Translations under genes and position numbers: made by a program | In this document: positions 11,036 to 22,733 of the stretch, one piece after another | How positions within the stretch are numbered: the first letter of the stretch is position 1 | How the letters are laid out: each line of letters starts with the position of its first letter | Source: Cryptomeria japonica | Taxonomy: Eukaryota; Streptophyta; Pinopsida; Cupressales; Cupressaceae | Length of the DNA: 64,000 nucleotides | Reading direction: 5' to 3' | NCBI RefSeq assembly: GCF_030272615.1 | Contig: NC_081411.1 | Location: forward strand, 213,087,744-213,151,743 | Notes under the pieces: generated by a model | Told to the model about the DNA's origin: nothing | What the model saw: only the letters and a program-made list of their open reading frames with translations | The model's database searches: none

Positions 11036-11365
11036 TTAAATTTTCAAGGTTATAGGACTGATCTTGATTGTGACTATAGGAATTACACACTTGATTTCTT
11101 TCATGGGTATGTACCCTTCCAAGCCTTTTGACAAGTGAAGATCATTATATACTACCACTGCCATGCTTACAACAAACTTTAATTTCTTTAGGTGATAGGC
11201 ATTGTGTAACAACATGGGAACTCTCGCATACCCACCACTATCATTCTCTAGGACATCATCTATTTTACTCTCCCTCTTTCTCTTCCTACCGGTTGTTTCC
11301 TTCTGAAAAACATATTGTAGGTACTCTGACTCATCATTTTGCTTTGTTGACACTATTTTCCACAT
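11036..11365 (-). CDS. Short hypothetical reading frame, function unknown
   Basis: An open frame of 109 codons with a basic patch (GRKRKRESK), followed by a region rich in Val, Leu and Lys. I recognise no domain. It lies between two blocks of element A-type palindromes, so it may be an exon of element A or of a neighbouring relative. It may equally be chance: a comparable frame (108 codons) is open on the other strand. Confidence 0.15.
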   Translation of the reverse strand: MWKIVSTKQNDESEYLQYVFQKETTGRKRKRESKIDDVLENDSGGYARVPMLLHNAYHLKKLKFVVSMAVVVYNDLHLSKGLEGYIPMKEIKCVIPIVTIKISPITLKI

Positions 11366-11536
11366 CTGCTTTGCTCATTAAAAACACATTTGAGAAGAAT
11401 ATTGCTGTAGGTTTCCTTGTTTGTCACGATAATGCACCCATGGTTCAATTTTAGACCCTTCTTCCTCCTATTCAATACACACACACAAATCCATTAGTCA
11501 ATTTTCTTAGGAGAGCATCAAACATAACTTAAACAA

Positions 11537-11690
11537 ACTTAGCACGTACACACTATTTATAGTAGACATAGCGTGTACGTGCTATTTATAGTAATCATAG
11601 TGTGTATGCACTATTTATATTAAACATAGCGCATACGTGCTAATTACAACATAAGTACCCTGTATGCGCTTTTTATTGTTTAGGCAAGGA
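11537..11690. repeat. Palindromic repeats, block 3 of element A type
   Basis: Five spaced copies occur: AGCACGTACACACTATTTAT, AGCGTGTACGTGCTATTTAT, AGTGTGTATGCACTATTTAT, AGCGCATACGTGCTAATTAC and a final CCCTGTATGCGCT. Spacing is about 30 bases. This is the most regular of the three blocks and may mark the outer end of element A or the start of a second related element. Confidence 0.6.
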
Positions 11691-12467
11691 AATAGGCCTA
11701 GATGACAAAGCTATGGTTTGGAAGTTTGATTTCCCTCCATTTCCTTCATTTTTGACGTGTTTTATTTTATCAACTTGGTTTATCGACTTTGTCATCATCA
11801 GGTTTACACTTCATCAAGTGGGTATTTCTAAAATTGCCACCATAATCACCCATCTTTCGAGCTTTCTAACCATATAATTTTTTTAAAATTTGAACAACAA
11901 TAACATATTATTATTGAATTTCTTTTACTAGTGTCTCCATAGTTCTCACAGACATAGGTGCAAAATGTTTTTAATAACTTTTGATATACTTATCCAAATT
12001 TTTAAAAAATTATATATTATTTTAGTGCACTTGATTCTTTATAAATTTTTTTAAAAATTATATTTTTGATTTGTTTAGTTCAACTTATGCTTCACGCACG
12101 AACAGGTACCTAATTTTCAAGATGTGCTCGATTGTAAAAATCATGAAAAAAAAAAACTTAACAAAAACTTACAAAAAAATACACATCTTCTAGTGCTCAC
12201 TCTTAACTATCTTTCTACCAAAGGATCTGTCAAAATACTAAATCTAACTATGACTTTTTGATGCGCACGTCAGACACTATGTTATGTTTTTCAAAAAAAA
12301 ATTAAGGTCTATTTTTCGTGCATGAAGGATTTAACCCCCTTAATCTTATCCAATTTTGAAAAACTTTAGTAGTTTGGAGACTAGATTCAGAGTACTACAA
12401 TATTTGTTGTTTGATTATCTTTATATCTTGAGTGGATGACTTTCAAATTTTGCCTCCAAGTTTAGGT
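11691..12467. other. Unassigned AT-rich stretch
   Basis: No gene is visible. The stretch does not resemble the region downstream of pol in the better-preserved copia element (47,345-47,735), so the copia element on - appears cut off near 12,470 and this DNA belongs to something else. Confidence 0.4.
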
Positions 12468-13079
12468 TCACCTGATTTCAGAAAAAAAGTGTCCACTTAT
12501 ACCCCCCTTTTTGAGCACCATCTTTGTGCACTTACCCAGGGGTAAAACCTCTAACTTACCTCTAAGATACTCAAATGTAGCCTTAGGTAGAGGTTTAGTA
12601 AAGATATCTACTAGTTGTTCCTTAGTAGATACATGCTCCAGTGACACATCTTTACTTTGCACTTCTCTCTCAAGAAATGATACTTCAACTCAATATGCTT
12701 TTTCCTAGCATGCAACATCGGGTTATTAGAAATGTTTATTGCACTAGTGTTATCACAAAAATTCCTTACTGGTTTTGATAGCTTCAACTTGAAACCTTCC
12801 AAAATTTGTTTCATCTAGATTGTTTGGGTACAATTCATATATGCTGCAACATATTTAGTTTTTGCTATAGATTGAGAGATACAACTTTGTTTCTTGTTGC
12901 TCCAAGACACTAGTCTTCCTCCAAGAAAGAATTCTCCTTCAGTTGTACTCTTCCTATCATCAACACTGTTTGCCTAGTCTGCATCTGTATATAATTTTAG
13001 ATCAAAGTTACATGTATATGGATACCATAATCCATAATCAATTATGCCTTTCAGATATCTAAAAATTCTTTTGGTCGCT
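12468..13079 (-). pseudogene. Copia RNase H (first copy)
   Basis: The C-terminal part of pol. Visible motifs include YGLWYP near 13,020, a DDRKSTEG-type segment near 12,950, CISQS near 12,890, NFCDNTSAI near 12,750 and KEQLVDIFTKPLP near 12,600. The last is typical of the end of plant copia pol. The frame is broken several times; only 60-70 codon pieces remain open. The sequence stops resembling copia just after GKCTKMVLKKGG. Confidence 0.85.
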
Positions 13080-14288
13080 ACCATGTGTGTCTCCTTTGGG
13101 CTCTTTTGAAATCTGACAACCAATCATACTATATGAGCAATATTCGGTCTGCTGTGGACAACATAATGTAGTTTAACTATCATTAACCTGTACTCCTTTT
13201 CATCCACTGATGCAGAATCATCCTCCTTAGACAACGTACAACCTGTAACCATTGGTGTTCCAACTGGTTTACAGTTTCCCATTCCAAAAGTCTTCTATAC
13301 TTCTTTCACATATTTGGACTGTGTAATGAAAATACCTTCCTTCATTTGTTTGATTTATAGACCTATGAGAATTTTTATCTCACCTACCAGTGACATTTCA
13401 AACTCATTCTTCATCTCATTATCAAATTCATGACACATATCATCATTTCCTCCAAAAATGATATCATCCACAAATACCTCACTTAACAGTATCTTATCTC
13501 CTTTTGACTTGAGATATATGCTATTGTCTTCATTGGTTATCTAAAAATCTATCTTCACCAATTGAAAGTGCAATCTTTCATACCATGCTCTAGGTGCTTG
13601 CTTCAGTCCATATAATGCCTTATGTAATTTACACACCATTTCCTTTTCTACAGTTAAAGCATAACCATTTGGCTGTTCAAATGTAGAATTCCTCTTCCAA
13701 TATTCCATTTAGGAATGCTGACTTAACATCCATTTGATACACTTTGAATCCTTTGTATGCTACAAATGCAACTAGATTCCTTACTCCTTCCAATCTTCCA
13801 ACTGGTGCAAATGTCTCACCATAGTCTTCACCTTCTTCTTGTGCATATCCTTTGCATACCAGTCTGGCTTTATTTTTGACCACTACTCCATCTTCATTTA
13901 GTTTATTCCTGAATACCCATTCTGTACCTATTACATTCTTCTTCTCCAGTCTAGGTACCAATGACCATGTATTATTCTTCTCTATCTGGTCAAGTTCTTC
14001 TTCCATTTTCTTGATCCAATATTCATCTCCAGATGCTTCCTTTGCAGTTCTAGGCTCAATGGTGGAAATCATACAAGAGTTATGTCTAAGCCTTGTTCTT
14101 GTTAGCACACCTACATTCATGTCACCAATAATTTGATTGGGGCTATGATTGAGTCTGACATACCTTGGAATGACATGATCTTGATTTCTAGGTTCTTCTT
14201 CTGCTTCTGCTGGACCTCCATGTTCTGGTTGAACTAGGGCTTCTTTGTTATGCTCTTCAACTTTTGGCTTCACTAGTTCTGGTTCCAA
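13080..14288 (-). pseudogene. Copia reverse transcriptase (first copy)
   Basis: The piece from 14,288 to 13,677 is open and carries the copia RT start: [14 protein letters not shown], then [30 protein letters not shown] and [12 protein letters not shown]. The rest is recognisable across stops: YGLKQAPRAWYERL near 13,600 and a FVDDIIFGG-type catalytic segment near 13,470. Copia RTs copy the element RNA into cDNA in virus-like particles; this copy cannot make a full protein. Confidence 0.9.
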
Positions 14289-14360
14289 AACCAGTGTTTA
14301 AGGTTCTTCTTCTGCCTTCTCCTCACTGCTTTCTCCCAATTTCTTAGGAAACTCATCAAC

Positions 14361-15265
14361 TTAGACATTAACACTTTCAATGATATTCTTGGTCTGGTTG
14401 TTGTAACACTTGTAATCTTTTCTCTTGGTGGAGTAACCAAGAAATATGCCTTCATCACTCTTGGCATCAAACTTACCAACATAATCACCTCTCTTGATAA
14501 AACATCTGCTACCAAAAATCTTAAAGTAACTGACATTAGGTGATCTACCATACCAGTACTCATAAGGAGTTTTATCCTTACCTCTTTTAACCAGTATTTG
14601 GTTCATTGTGTAAACAACTGTGTTGACAGCTTCTCTCTAGAATGTATTAGCTACACCTCCTTGTATTAGCATAGTCCTAGCAGCTTTAACAACTGACTGA
14701 TTGTTCCTTTCTGTAATACCATTATGTTGTGGTGTCCTAGGTGCAAAAAGTTGCCTCTTAATTCCATTATCTTCATAGTAACTAGTGAATTCCTCTGAAG
14801 TAAATTCACCACCTTGATCAATTCTTAAGAACTTAATCTTCTTTCCACGTTCATTCTCATCTAAGGCTCTGAATGCCTTAAACTTGCTAAATTCTTCTGT
14901 CTTGTCTTTCAAGAATGTGACCCACATCATCCTTGAGCAGTCATCATTAAAGATCATGAAATACCTATCACCTTGAATACTCCTAGTCCTCATTGGTCCA
15001 CAAAGGTTGGTATGAATCAAATCTAGAAAATGTTCTGCTGAGAAAGATTTTCTCTTGAAAGTTGAGTATGTCATTTTCCCTAACTGAGATTCCTTGCATA
15101 AAGCTTCACCGGTTTGTCCAATTGTGGCAAACCTCTTACTGATTTGGACTTATTGACTTTTACAATGTTATCAAAATTTACATGACAAAATCTTCGATGC
15201 CAAAGCCAACTATCTTCTACTTTTTCAATTAAACAATTGTTGACTTTAGAGATTAAATGAAACAA
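14361..15265 (-). pseudogene. Copia integrase (first copy)
   Basis: The pre-integrase zinc finger (WLWHRRFCHVNF) is near 15,200. The core follows: LIHTNLCGPM near 15,015, RIDQGGEF near 14,825 and an NGITERNN segment near 14,700. The first catalytic Asp of the usual HTDLCGP motif is Asn here, while the second Asp and the Glu are present. The C-terminal FGSRCF...KSDEGIFLGYS region is at 14,520-14,430. Stops split the gene into pieces of 61, 145 and 81 codons. Confidence 0.9.
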
Positions 15266-15277
15266 GTTACCTCTGGT

Positions 15278-15904
15278 CTATTTTCTAGTTGCAATCAGCT
15301 CACCTTTGCGTCCATAAATCTTGCAGACTCCATTCTTGAATTCCAGTGGGTAACCTTTTTCATTGAGTTGAGCAACACTCAAAAGATTGTGTTTCGGTCC
15401 TTCAACCCAGTAGACATCATCTGCACTACTTTTTTCATTCAAAGAGATGGATCCTTTTCCTTTCATCATGTAGGGTGAGTCATTTCTAAATCTCACAACA
15501 CCTCCATTAAACTCTCTCAAAGTAAGAAACTTACTCGGGTCACTGGTCATGTAGTGTGAACAACCACTGTCTATAATCCAATCATCAAAGCTATCTATGC
15601 GAGAGACTAATGCCTTTTGATCTGATGTCTCTTCTTTAATAGAAACAAAGACAATGTCCTCATTGGCATCTCCTTCAAATTCCTCATCTATAATTCCTCC
15701 ATCCACTGCAATGAGACACTCTCTTTTACCTTTTCCTTTATAATTCTTATACTTCTCACATTTTTTCTCGTTATCCTCATTAGGATAGTTAGCAGCAATA
15801 TGTCCAATCCGGTTACATGCAAAACACTTCAAAGGTAATTTACCTCTGTACTTACCGATACCTCTGGGTAACCACTTGGCCAACAATGCTTCAAGCTTAA
15901 TCAA
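15278..15904 (-). pseudogene. Copia zinc knuckle, protease and pre-integrase start (first copy)
   Basis: An open piece of 208 codons. It begins with a gag zinc knuckle (CFACNRIGHIAANY) whose last Cys is Tyr, followed by a Lys-rich linker. The aspartic protease site WIIDSGCSHYMT is near 15,565, with the copia-typical downstream segment HNLLSVAQLNEKGY near 15,390. This is the N-terminal pol part of the polyprotein. Confidence 0.9.
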
Positions 15905-16625
15905 ACCATCTTCATCATCTACCTCTCTGCTAGATCTAGGCTCATGACTGTAACTAGCTTCTCTTTTTTTCCTTACTGGTGGGGTTGAAACTGAGGCTCT
16001 AAATGCAGATTTTGATCTCTAAACACTTCCATTAAAACTGTTTAATTAAAATGCAATTAATTTACCAATGATGGATTCAAGAGTTACCTTTGTTTCATCA
16101 ATAAACTTGAGTTCCTGAATGGCTGCAACTCGAATAGCATAGACCGGTAGAACGGTTCTTAGCACCTTGCTGATCACCATGGTATCCTCCACTGTACCTC
16201 CAACACTTTTAATCTCACTGACTATCTCCTTGATCCTCTGATCATACTATTGAATATTCTCACCTTCAGCCATCTGTATATCATCAAATTTACCTCTTCG
16301 ACTCTCTTCTTTGGCAATCTTAATATGTTCATCACTGCTATAGATATCTTCCAGTTTCTTCCCTTAATTCATAAGCAGTCTCCAATCCATGGACATCAAC
16401 ATACTCTAAATCTGATCACAAAGAACTGATTATGGTCTCCAATGCTTGATTATTCTCCTATTGCTCCTTCTTTTGATCATGTGACAAAATTCCACTAGGC
16501 AAGTTATATTTAGTAACAACATGTCCCCAATATTGACTTCCTAAGCTCTTGATATAGATCTTCATCCTATCACTCCAGCTTCTATAGTTTTCCCTATTGA
16601 ATTTTAGACCTTCTTTCTTCATCAT
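15905..16625 (-). pseudogene. Copia gag (first copy)
   Basis: The likely start is the ATG at 16,625 (MMKKEGLKFNRENYRSW), which matches the gag start of plant copia elements about 60 bases after the primer site. Recognisable downstream are WSDRMKIYIKSLG, IVSEIKSVGGTVED and ISKVLRTVLPVYAIRVAAIQ (UBN2-type gag), with several stops and at least one frame change. Confidence 0.75.
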
Positions 16626-16678
16626 GTTCTAGATCTTTTCCTCAAGCTATTAGGCTCAAACACAAGAGGACCTGGAGT

Positions 16679-16690
16679 GCTATTATACCA
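16679..16690 (-). promoter_or_regulatory. Primer-binding site, initiator Met tRNA (degenerate)
   Basis: On - the LTR end CA is followed by AT and TGGTATAATAGC. The expected initiator-Met primer site is TGGTATCAGAGC, so two or three positions have decayed. Confidence 0.75.
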
Positions 16691-16692
16691 AT

Positions 16693-18097
16693 TGATAATA
16701 TGATGAAACAATAAGGATCAGGTCAAATACTGAGAGGTGGGGTGGGGGTGTGAATCAGTAGATAGAAAAAAAACTAAACTTTCACCAAACTTAATTAGAA
16801 TTCATAAACAACTTGCTAAACCAATTGGTTTAGACATTGTATCAAAAACTGCAACTGCATTGTCAAACTTTATTGGTTGACCAAAACATCAAAGATACAA
16901 TGCAACATATCTGAAACTCACATACCATTTAACGAAAACATTAAATCACTTTACTAACATTAGTAATAGCTCATTTCAGATCACTTCTGGTCATTTAAAC
17001 ATATCTAAGTGATTTTACTAGTTAATCATATCAACCATATCAAAACACATCCACAAAATCATTCACCACTTGACACAATGATTTTTCATGTGGAAACCCA
17101 AATGGTAAAAACCACGGTGGAGATGAATACCCACAAGTATTTTGAACTCTTCTGAAGTTCACCCTGTTAGGAGGCAAGCCTTGTTAGAAGCTTATACAAT
17201 AATGTCCCATTAAGAACAAATCCAGTTAGGGACCACCTGGTTAAGGGATTGACTACACTACACTATTAAAGGCAATACCTTGTTAGGAGTAAGCTTAGTA
17301 GAGGATTTCAAACCCAAGCTAACGGATCATCTGGTTAGAGGATTTAAACAACACCAAGCCTATTAAAGCTTACCTGATTAAGGGATTTAATTGTTGTAAT
17401 GGTTAGAGAACAACAGGGTCTTTGCTGATCTGGTAATAGCACTACTTTGCTTAATTAGATCCTTTTATGCTCCTATCTACCTTCACAACATTTTGTAGAC
17501 ACTCCTTCTAGTTCGACAACAATCACACTACCACACTGAACCAAAATTGCCAACACAATTTAAAAAACTCATCGACCTTAAAAGAAAATGCAATAGGTCG
17601 GTAACACATCAGAAAACCTACAAATCTCATTGAGATTACAAACATATCGGTTCAAACATAACCATTAGATTACATAGCAATCAACTAGACATTATTATAG
17701 ACAACTTCAACCGCTCCTGGATCAACACACATCAAATCCTATAACTCATCACGCAATTTTCACTTCATGGTATACATTTGCTCATTCCCAAGATAAATAG
17801 TTATCTTCACACACCATAACCACTTTTAAAATCATCACGTGCATCATGCTTACATGGCATCTTCATCTCTAATCACCATTCGATCATAGATCATCACAAC
17901 CGATTCACCAAGCTCCATCGGTTAGGGTTTTACTTATCAACTAGTTAGGGTTACCGGTTGATCACTTTGCTTAAAATACCAATACCAGTTTCCTTCACTT
18001 CTTTACTACCGGTTGCAATACAACTTGATTATCGGTTGCTATTGACATCAATGAAAACACTATACTTCATCAATGTAATCTTCATGCAATGCCAACA
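16693..18097 (-). repeat. Copia 5' LTR (first copy), 1405 bp
   Basis: On - it begins TGTTGGCATTGCATG and ends ATATTATCA, directly before the primer site. It contains the 'GGTTAAGGGATT' / 'CCTGTTAGGAGG' wording also found in the LTRs at 22,734-24,328 and 59,326-60,660. No partner LTR is present in the window. Confidence 0.85.
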
Positions 18098-19070
18098 TAA
18101 GATACATTAAATGTGGATGCATTTCAGAAGCTGCTATTTTTTGCATTGTAAGCTCTATAAATATAAGTATTGCTAGAGGAGCTATGAGAGAGAGGAGTTG
18201 ATTTCATAGGGGTTAAATGTTGCTACATTTCTCCAAGATAGAATAGGATTTGAATTTCCATGTAAAAGCTTAGAGATTGAAGATCATATTTTAACCATAT
18301 TATATTGCTCAATAATAAAATGACTAGCGCCCTTCCATATTGCACTCTTTTATGATACTCTTGATAGATACTTTTGGCTTTATTAATATTTCAGATGCTT
18401 TTAGTTTGATGCTAGACATTGCTTCTTGATAGTTGATACATTATAGTTTTATGTGGATGATGACATACTCAGGACTATTATGATGATGGGACATATATTT
18501 GGCTGTTTATGTGCACTCATTATATGCATGATTGTGGTTCATATCTTCTTATGACGATATCGTGCTATGTGATAACTCTACTTCATGCTTATATTGGATA
18601 TGATGAGGCTATTGATGATGTTTTATTTTTGTGATTGTATCATTGTTGTGGTTGTGAAAGAGACGATGTTATACCAGCCATTTACGAGAAAGGTGTGATG
18701 TCATGATTCTCTTTCACCTATTTGATTGTTTATGATATATACAAATATATATGTTGTATAGTCATTTGGTGTTTTGTAGGATGCAGGTACTAGACATCAA
18801 CTTCACCTGGTTTCACAAGTCTGAGCGTGTCTTTAATCCCAATGTCAAGTTGATCGGAGGTGACATGAGGTCTTATCACACTTTAGGCTTAACTGGTGTT
18901 TTGTCAGGTCTAGTGTCTTAGCTAGAGTTGCCTTGCTAGGTGTTATGTGGTATTGCATTTATTTCTTGATGGGTTGATTTTATGAGTTGTGGTAATTTAT
19001 TAATTTATTTAATTAATTGATTAATTATTATTATATATAGTTTAATTAGGTTAAATTAATTATGATGGTT

Positions 19071-19130
<60 letters not shown>

Positions 19131-19890
19131 GAGAGGGAGAGAGAGAGAGCGAGCTATAACAAATTAATGTTTATTTTGTGGGATTATATTTAGTTGAGGA
19201 TTTATGCTTATTTGTGCATTTGATTTGTTTGATTATTTATTTATTGGTATATTTTATTGTTTAACCCTTTTATCTATTTGTTTAATTGTTTAATTACTTA
19301 CCTTTTCTTACTATTGGTCTTTGGGAGTTGTATTTGGAGAATAATATTATTTAACTTATTTTATTTCAATTTTTGTAAAGGGTGGTAATATTATTATTAT
19401 TTTTATTATTTTGATTTTTGGGTTGTGATGAGATATGATTTTGGATAATTTTTGAAATATAGAAGAATGATATTGATGCATTTCTTTTGTCTTGGAAAAT
19501 TTTCTAGATCTTGATTTTGGTTTTGGAGGTGATGGATTTTGTGTATGGTTGAAGATTGGAGTTGGTTTTTGATTTGCACTGTTGCTCTGTGTGTGTGGGA
19601 GGAGTTTGCTAGATTGTGGATTGTTTTGCTTCTTCAGATTTGTCATGCATTCTCTTCTTCATTTCTCTTGTCCATTCTTCAATTTCCAGGTTGGTGGTTA
19701 TGATCTGACTTTGTTTATGCATTTTGTGTTAAAGGAAAAGATGGTATACACTTTGCTTGTTAAAGGAAAAATGAATATTGTTGTGTATGGATAATGACTT
19801 TTGGGTATTATGGAAATTTGTTTCTTTCTCTCCTTTATGCCTGTAATATGATTGAGGGTAATGATTAAGGGTGATCATATAGATCTATGT
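18098..19890. other. Unassigned spacer with an LTR-like segment
   Basis: No gene is supported. A TATA-like TCTATAAATATAAG lies near 18,150, and a G/T-rich segment near 18,780-18,960 is reminiscent of a retrotransposon LTR, but I could not find paired ends. An (AT)n run lies at about 19,076-19,127, followed by a (GA)n run to about 19,150. Short frames near 19,356-19,794 show no recognisable domain. Confidence 0.35.
19076..19150. repeat. (AT)n and (GA)n microsatellites
   Basis: About 26 TA dinucleotides are followed directly by GA repeats. Confidence 0.95.
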
Positions 19891-19899
19891 CACATTTCA

Positions 19900-20045
19900 G
19901 GCTAACAATACCTATTCTGGCTGGAATGCTTGTGACTGGACCGATTTGACGGCCACACAACACTCGCGTGGCAACGAATTTCTAGCCAGAAGGGTTCTGG
20001 CCGGAAACGTTTCGACTAGAAGGGTTTCGATCGGAAATCCGTTGT
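19900..20045. repeat. Left subterminal motifs of element B
   Basis: The segment holds GGCCGGAAACGTTTCGACTA, GGGTTTCGATCGGAAATCC and TCTGGCTGGAATGC. The right side (58,160-58,265) has TTCCGGTCGGAAGCG and TCTCGACCGAAAATTG, that is, the same TTCCGRYCGGAA / TTTCGACCG words. They replace the GCGTACGTGC words of element A. Confidence 0.5.
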
Positions 20046-20295
20046 GTTATATAAACCAATAAATTCGACCAATTCCCTCATTTTGCATTGAGCGACTTGG
20101 AATTAAGCGAGAGGGTGAGAATAACTGTTGCGATCCGACAGAAAGTGTTTCGGTGGTAAGTCCATTTTTTATTTTTTATTTTTAAATGTATTTATTGTAT
20201 CATATTAATTTATGTTGTTTTTTAAAATAGTTTTTAATAAAAAATTAGTTTTTTGATAGCAAATTAGTTTTTTTTAAAGTTTTTTTAAATTGTTT

Positions 20296-20299
<4 letters not shown>

Positions 20300-20346
<47 letters not shown>

Positions 20347-20900
20347 ATTTATTGTATCATATTATTTTAGAAAATTAGAAAATAAATACATACATGTACA
20401 TAAATACACACATACATACAAATGAATACACAAACATAGACATACATACACATACATAAATACCTACATACATACATACCTACATGCATACATACACATA
20501 CGTACATACACATACATACATACACATACATACACATACGTACATACCTACCTACCTACATACATACATACATACACATAAAATAATTATATGTACATCT
20601 TAGGACATACAGATACACATACATAAAAATACATACACATACATACATACATACATACATACATACATACATAAACATACGTACATAGTTCTACATACAT
20701 ACATACTTACATGTACATACATACACATACATACATACACCTTAGGACCACACACGACCCTCGATAGCATGTCCCGAGGTGTATGTATGTATGTGTATGT
20801 ATACATCCTAAGGTGTATATAATTATTTTATGTGTATGCATGTATTTATGTATGTATGTAGGTATGTACATGTATGTGTATGTATGTATGTATGTGTATG
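20300..20900. repeat. (AT)n plus inverted TACA / TGTA microsatellite arms
   Basis: An (AT)n run of about 44 bases is at 20,298-20,342. From about 20,385 to 20,740 the + strand is TACATACA and ACACATAC repeats; from about 20,780 to 20,900 it is TGTATGTATG repeats. The two arms are mutually complementary and could fold into a long imperfect hairpin. The Tyr/Val/Met/Cys reading frames here are repeat artefacts. Confidence 0.9.
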
Positions 20901-20904
20901 CACC

Positions 20905-22255
20905 CCTTATGACCCAATTATACATTATGATCACATATGTATGTGTATGCATGTGCATGCACCCCTTAGGACCTAATTGGACCACATAAGACCAAATGGT
21001 GTCACAAGAGGTCTTATGTGTTCCTAAGGGGTCACACATGTGTTCTAACACATGGGTGACCCCTTAGGACCACATAAGGTCCCTTACGACACATGTGCAC
21101 CCCTTAGGACCTAATTGGACCACATAAGACCAAATGGTGTTGTAAGGGATCTTATGTGGTCCTAAGGGGTCACACATGTTCTAACACATGGGTGATCCTT
21201 TAGGACAACATAAGGCCGCTTACAACACATGTGCATCCCTTAGGACCTCATTGGACCACATAAGACCAAATGGTGTCGCAAGGGTCTTATGTGGTCCTAA
21301 GGGGTCACACATGTGTTCCAACACATGGGTGACCCCTTAGGACCACATAAGGCCCCTTGCGACACATGTGCACCCCTTAGGAGCTAATTGGACCACATAA
21401 GATGAAATGGTGTTGCAAGGGGTCTTATGTGGTCCTAAGGGGTCACACATGTTTTCTAACACATGGGTAATCACATAGGATCACATAAGGACCCTTATGA
21501 CACATGTGCGCCCGTTAGGACCTAATTGGACCACATAAGATGAAATAGTGTCGCAAGAGGTCTTATGTGGTCCTAAGGAGTCACGCATGTGTTCGAACAC
21601 ATGGGTGACCCCTTAGGACCACATAAGGCCCCTTACAACACATGTGCGACCCTTAGGACCTAACTGGACCAAATAAGACCAAATGGTGTCGCAAGTGGTC
21701 TTATGTGGTCCTGAGGTGTGTAGGGGTCCTATGTGGTCATAAGGGGTCATGCATGTGTTCTTACACTTGGGTGACCCCTTAGGACCACATAAGACCCCTT
21801 ACGACACATGTGCTCCCCTTAGGACCTAATTGGACCATATAAACCCAAATTGTGTTGCAAGGGGTCTTATGTGGTCCTAAGGGGTCACGCATGTGTTATA
21901 ACACATGGGTGGCGCCTTAGGACCACATAAGGCCCCTTACGACACACGTGCGCCCCTTAGGACCTAACTGGACTACATAAGACCAAATGGTGTCATAAGG
22001 GGTCTTGTATGGTCCTAAGGGGTCACACATGTGTTCTAACATGACACATGTGCACCCCTTAGGACCTAATTGGACCACATAATAAAAAATGGTGTTGCAA
22101 GGGGTCTTATGTGGTCCTAAGGGGTCACTCATGTTCTAATACATGGGTGAACCCTTAGGACCACATAAGGCCCCTTACAACAAATGTGCATCCCTTAGGA
22201 CCTAATTGGACCACATAAGACCCCTTATGACACATGTGCACCCCTTAGGACCTAA
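20905..22255. repeat. Satellite of about 137 bp, roughly nine units, with internal palindrome
   Basis: The landmark CACATGTGCACCCCTTAGG recurs near 21,091, 21,226, 21,363, 21,501, 21,640, 21,805, 21,943, 22,045, 22,182 and 22,230, mostly 135-139 bases apart. Each unit has the word TTATGTGGTCCTAAGGGG and its complement CCCCTTAGGACCACATAA on opposite sides of an ACATGTGTTCTAACACATG palindrome. Each repeat is therefore a potential hairpin. It lies on the accessory-gene side of element B. Confidence 0.9.
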
Positions 22256-22619
22256 TTTGACTTAGTTTGACTAATTTGACTTAATTTGACTAATTTGCAA
22301 CTTAATTATTGTATATGGAAATATATGTAATTGTAAATTAGGCATATATTAAAATTTAAAATTAAATTTGTAGTTGTTTTTTAAATTTCTTTTGTGCATA
22401 GATCTACAAATTTATCTTAAATTTTTCTTTATATAGATAATTTTAGTGTATGCATTTATGACGTTTAAATTTCTTTTTTGTATACCTAATTTTTTAATTT
22501 ACATGTTTAAATATGTTTAAAATGATGAAAATGTACATATACTTTTCTTTATATTTATTATAATGTGTACTGCATACATGGAAATGTGTATATATATATC
22601 TAAATTACCCATTATCATC

Positions 22620-22733
22620 ATGTCTGATGAGCCTAGATCCCATAACACTAGTAGTTCTGAGCCTAGTGTTCATCCTCCTAGGAGTGAGTAAATGTCACAT
22701 AGGTCTACCACAACTCCACAGGAGAGACAACAA
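22620..22733 (+). pseudogene. Element B accessory gene, 5' part
   Basis: The ATG at 22,620 begins MSDEPRSHNTSSSEPSVHPP, a Ser/Pro-rich start like that of the element A gene. An in-frame TAA follows after 23 codons, and the frame then continues to the copia insertion at 22,734. If the insertion and one copy of the AACAA duplication are ignored, the codons run on in the same frame at 49,342, so the target was this gene. Confidence 0.65.

Larger units (their letters stand above)
1..11690. mobile_element. Element A: putative two-gene DNA transposon
   Basis: The element is defined by three things seen in the sequence. A multi-exon gene on + (407-3007) and a transposase-like gene on - (5609-8433) point toward each other. 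Palindromic GCGTACGTGC-type repeats lie at 10-190, 8830-9060 and 11537-11690. Homologues of both genes occur in the same order and orientation in element B (about 19,890-58,270). The outer limits are uncertain: the left end may lie before base 1, and the right end may be near 9,110 or near 11,690. No target duplication could be identified. Calling it a DNA transposon rests on the acidic-residue motifs of the - strand protein and on the conserved architecture; the superfamily is not assigned. Confidence 0.6.
12468..18097 (-). mobile_element. Copia retrotransposon (first copy), 3' end missing
   Basis: On the - strand the order is 5' LTR (18,097-16,693), a degenerate initiator-Met primer site, gag, zinc knuckle, protease, integrase, reverse transcriptase and RNase H. 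This is the copia order, with integrase before reverse transcriptase. No 3' LTR is found beyond 12,468. The LTR begins TGTTGGCATTG and ends in CA, and is close in style to the other two copia elements of the window, so all three look like one lineage. Many stops and frameshifts make it non-functional. Confidence 0.9.

Noticed and set aside
18098-19000. Possible solo LTR with TATA-like TCTATAAATATAAG
   Set aside because: I could not find TG...CA ends with a target duplication, so it is noted only as an unassigned spacer.
20600-21051. Tyr/Met/Cys/Val-rich frames
   Set aside because: They are direct translations of TACA/TGTA microsatellite.
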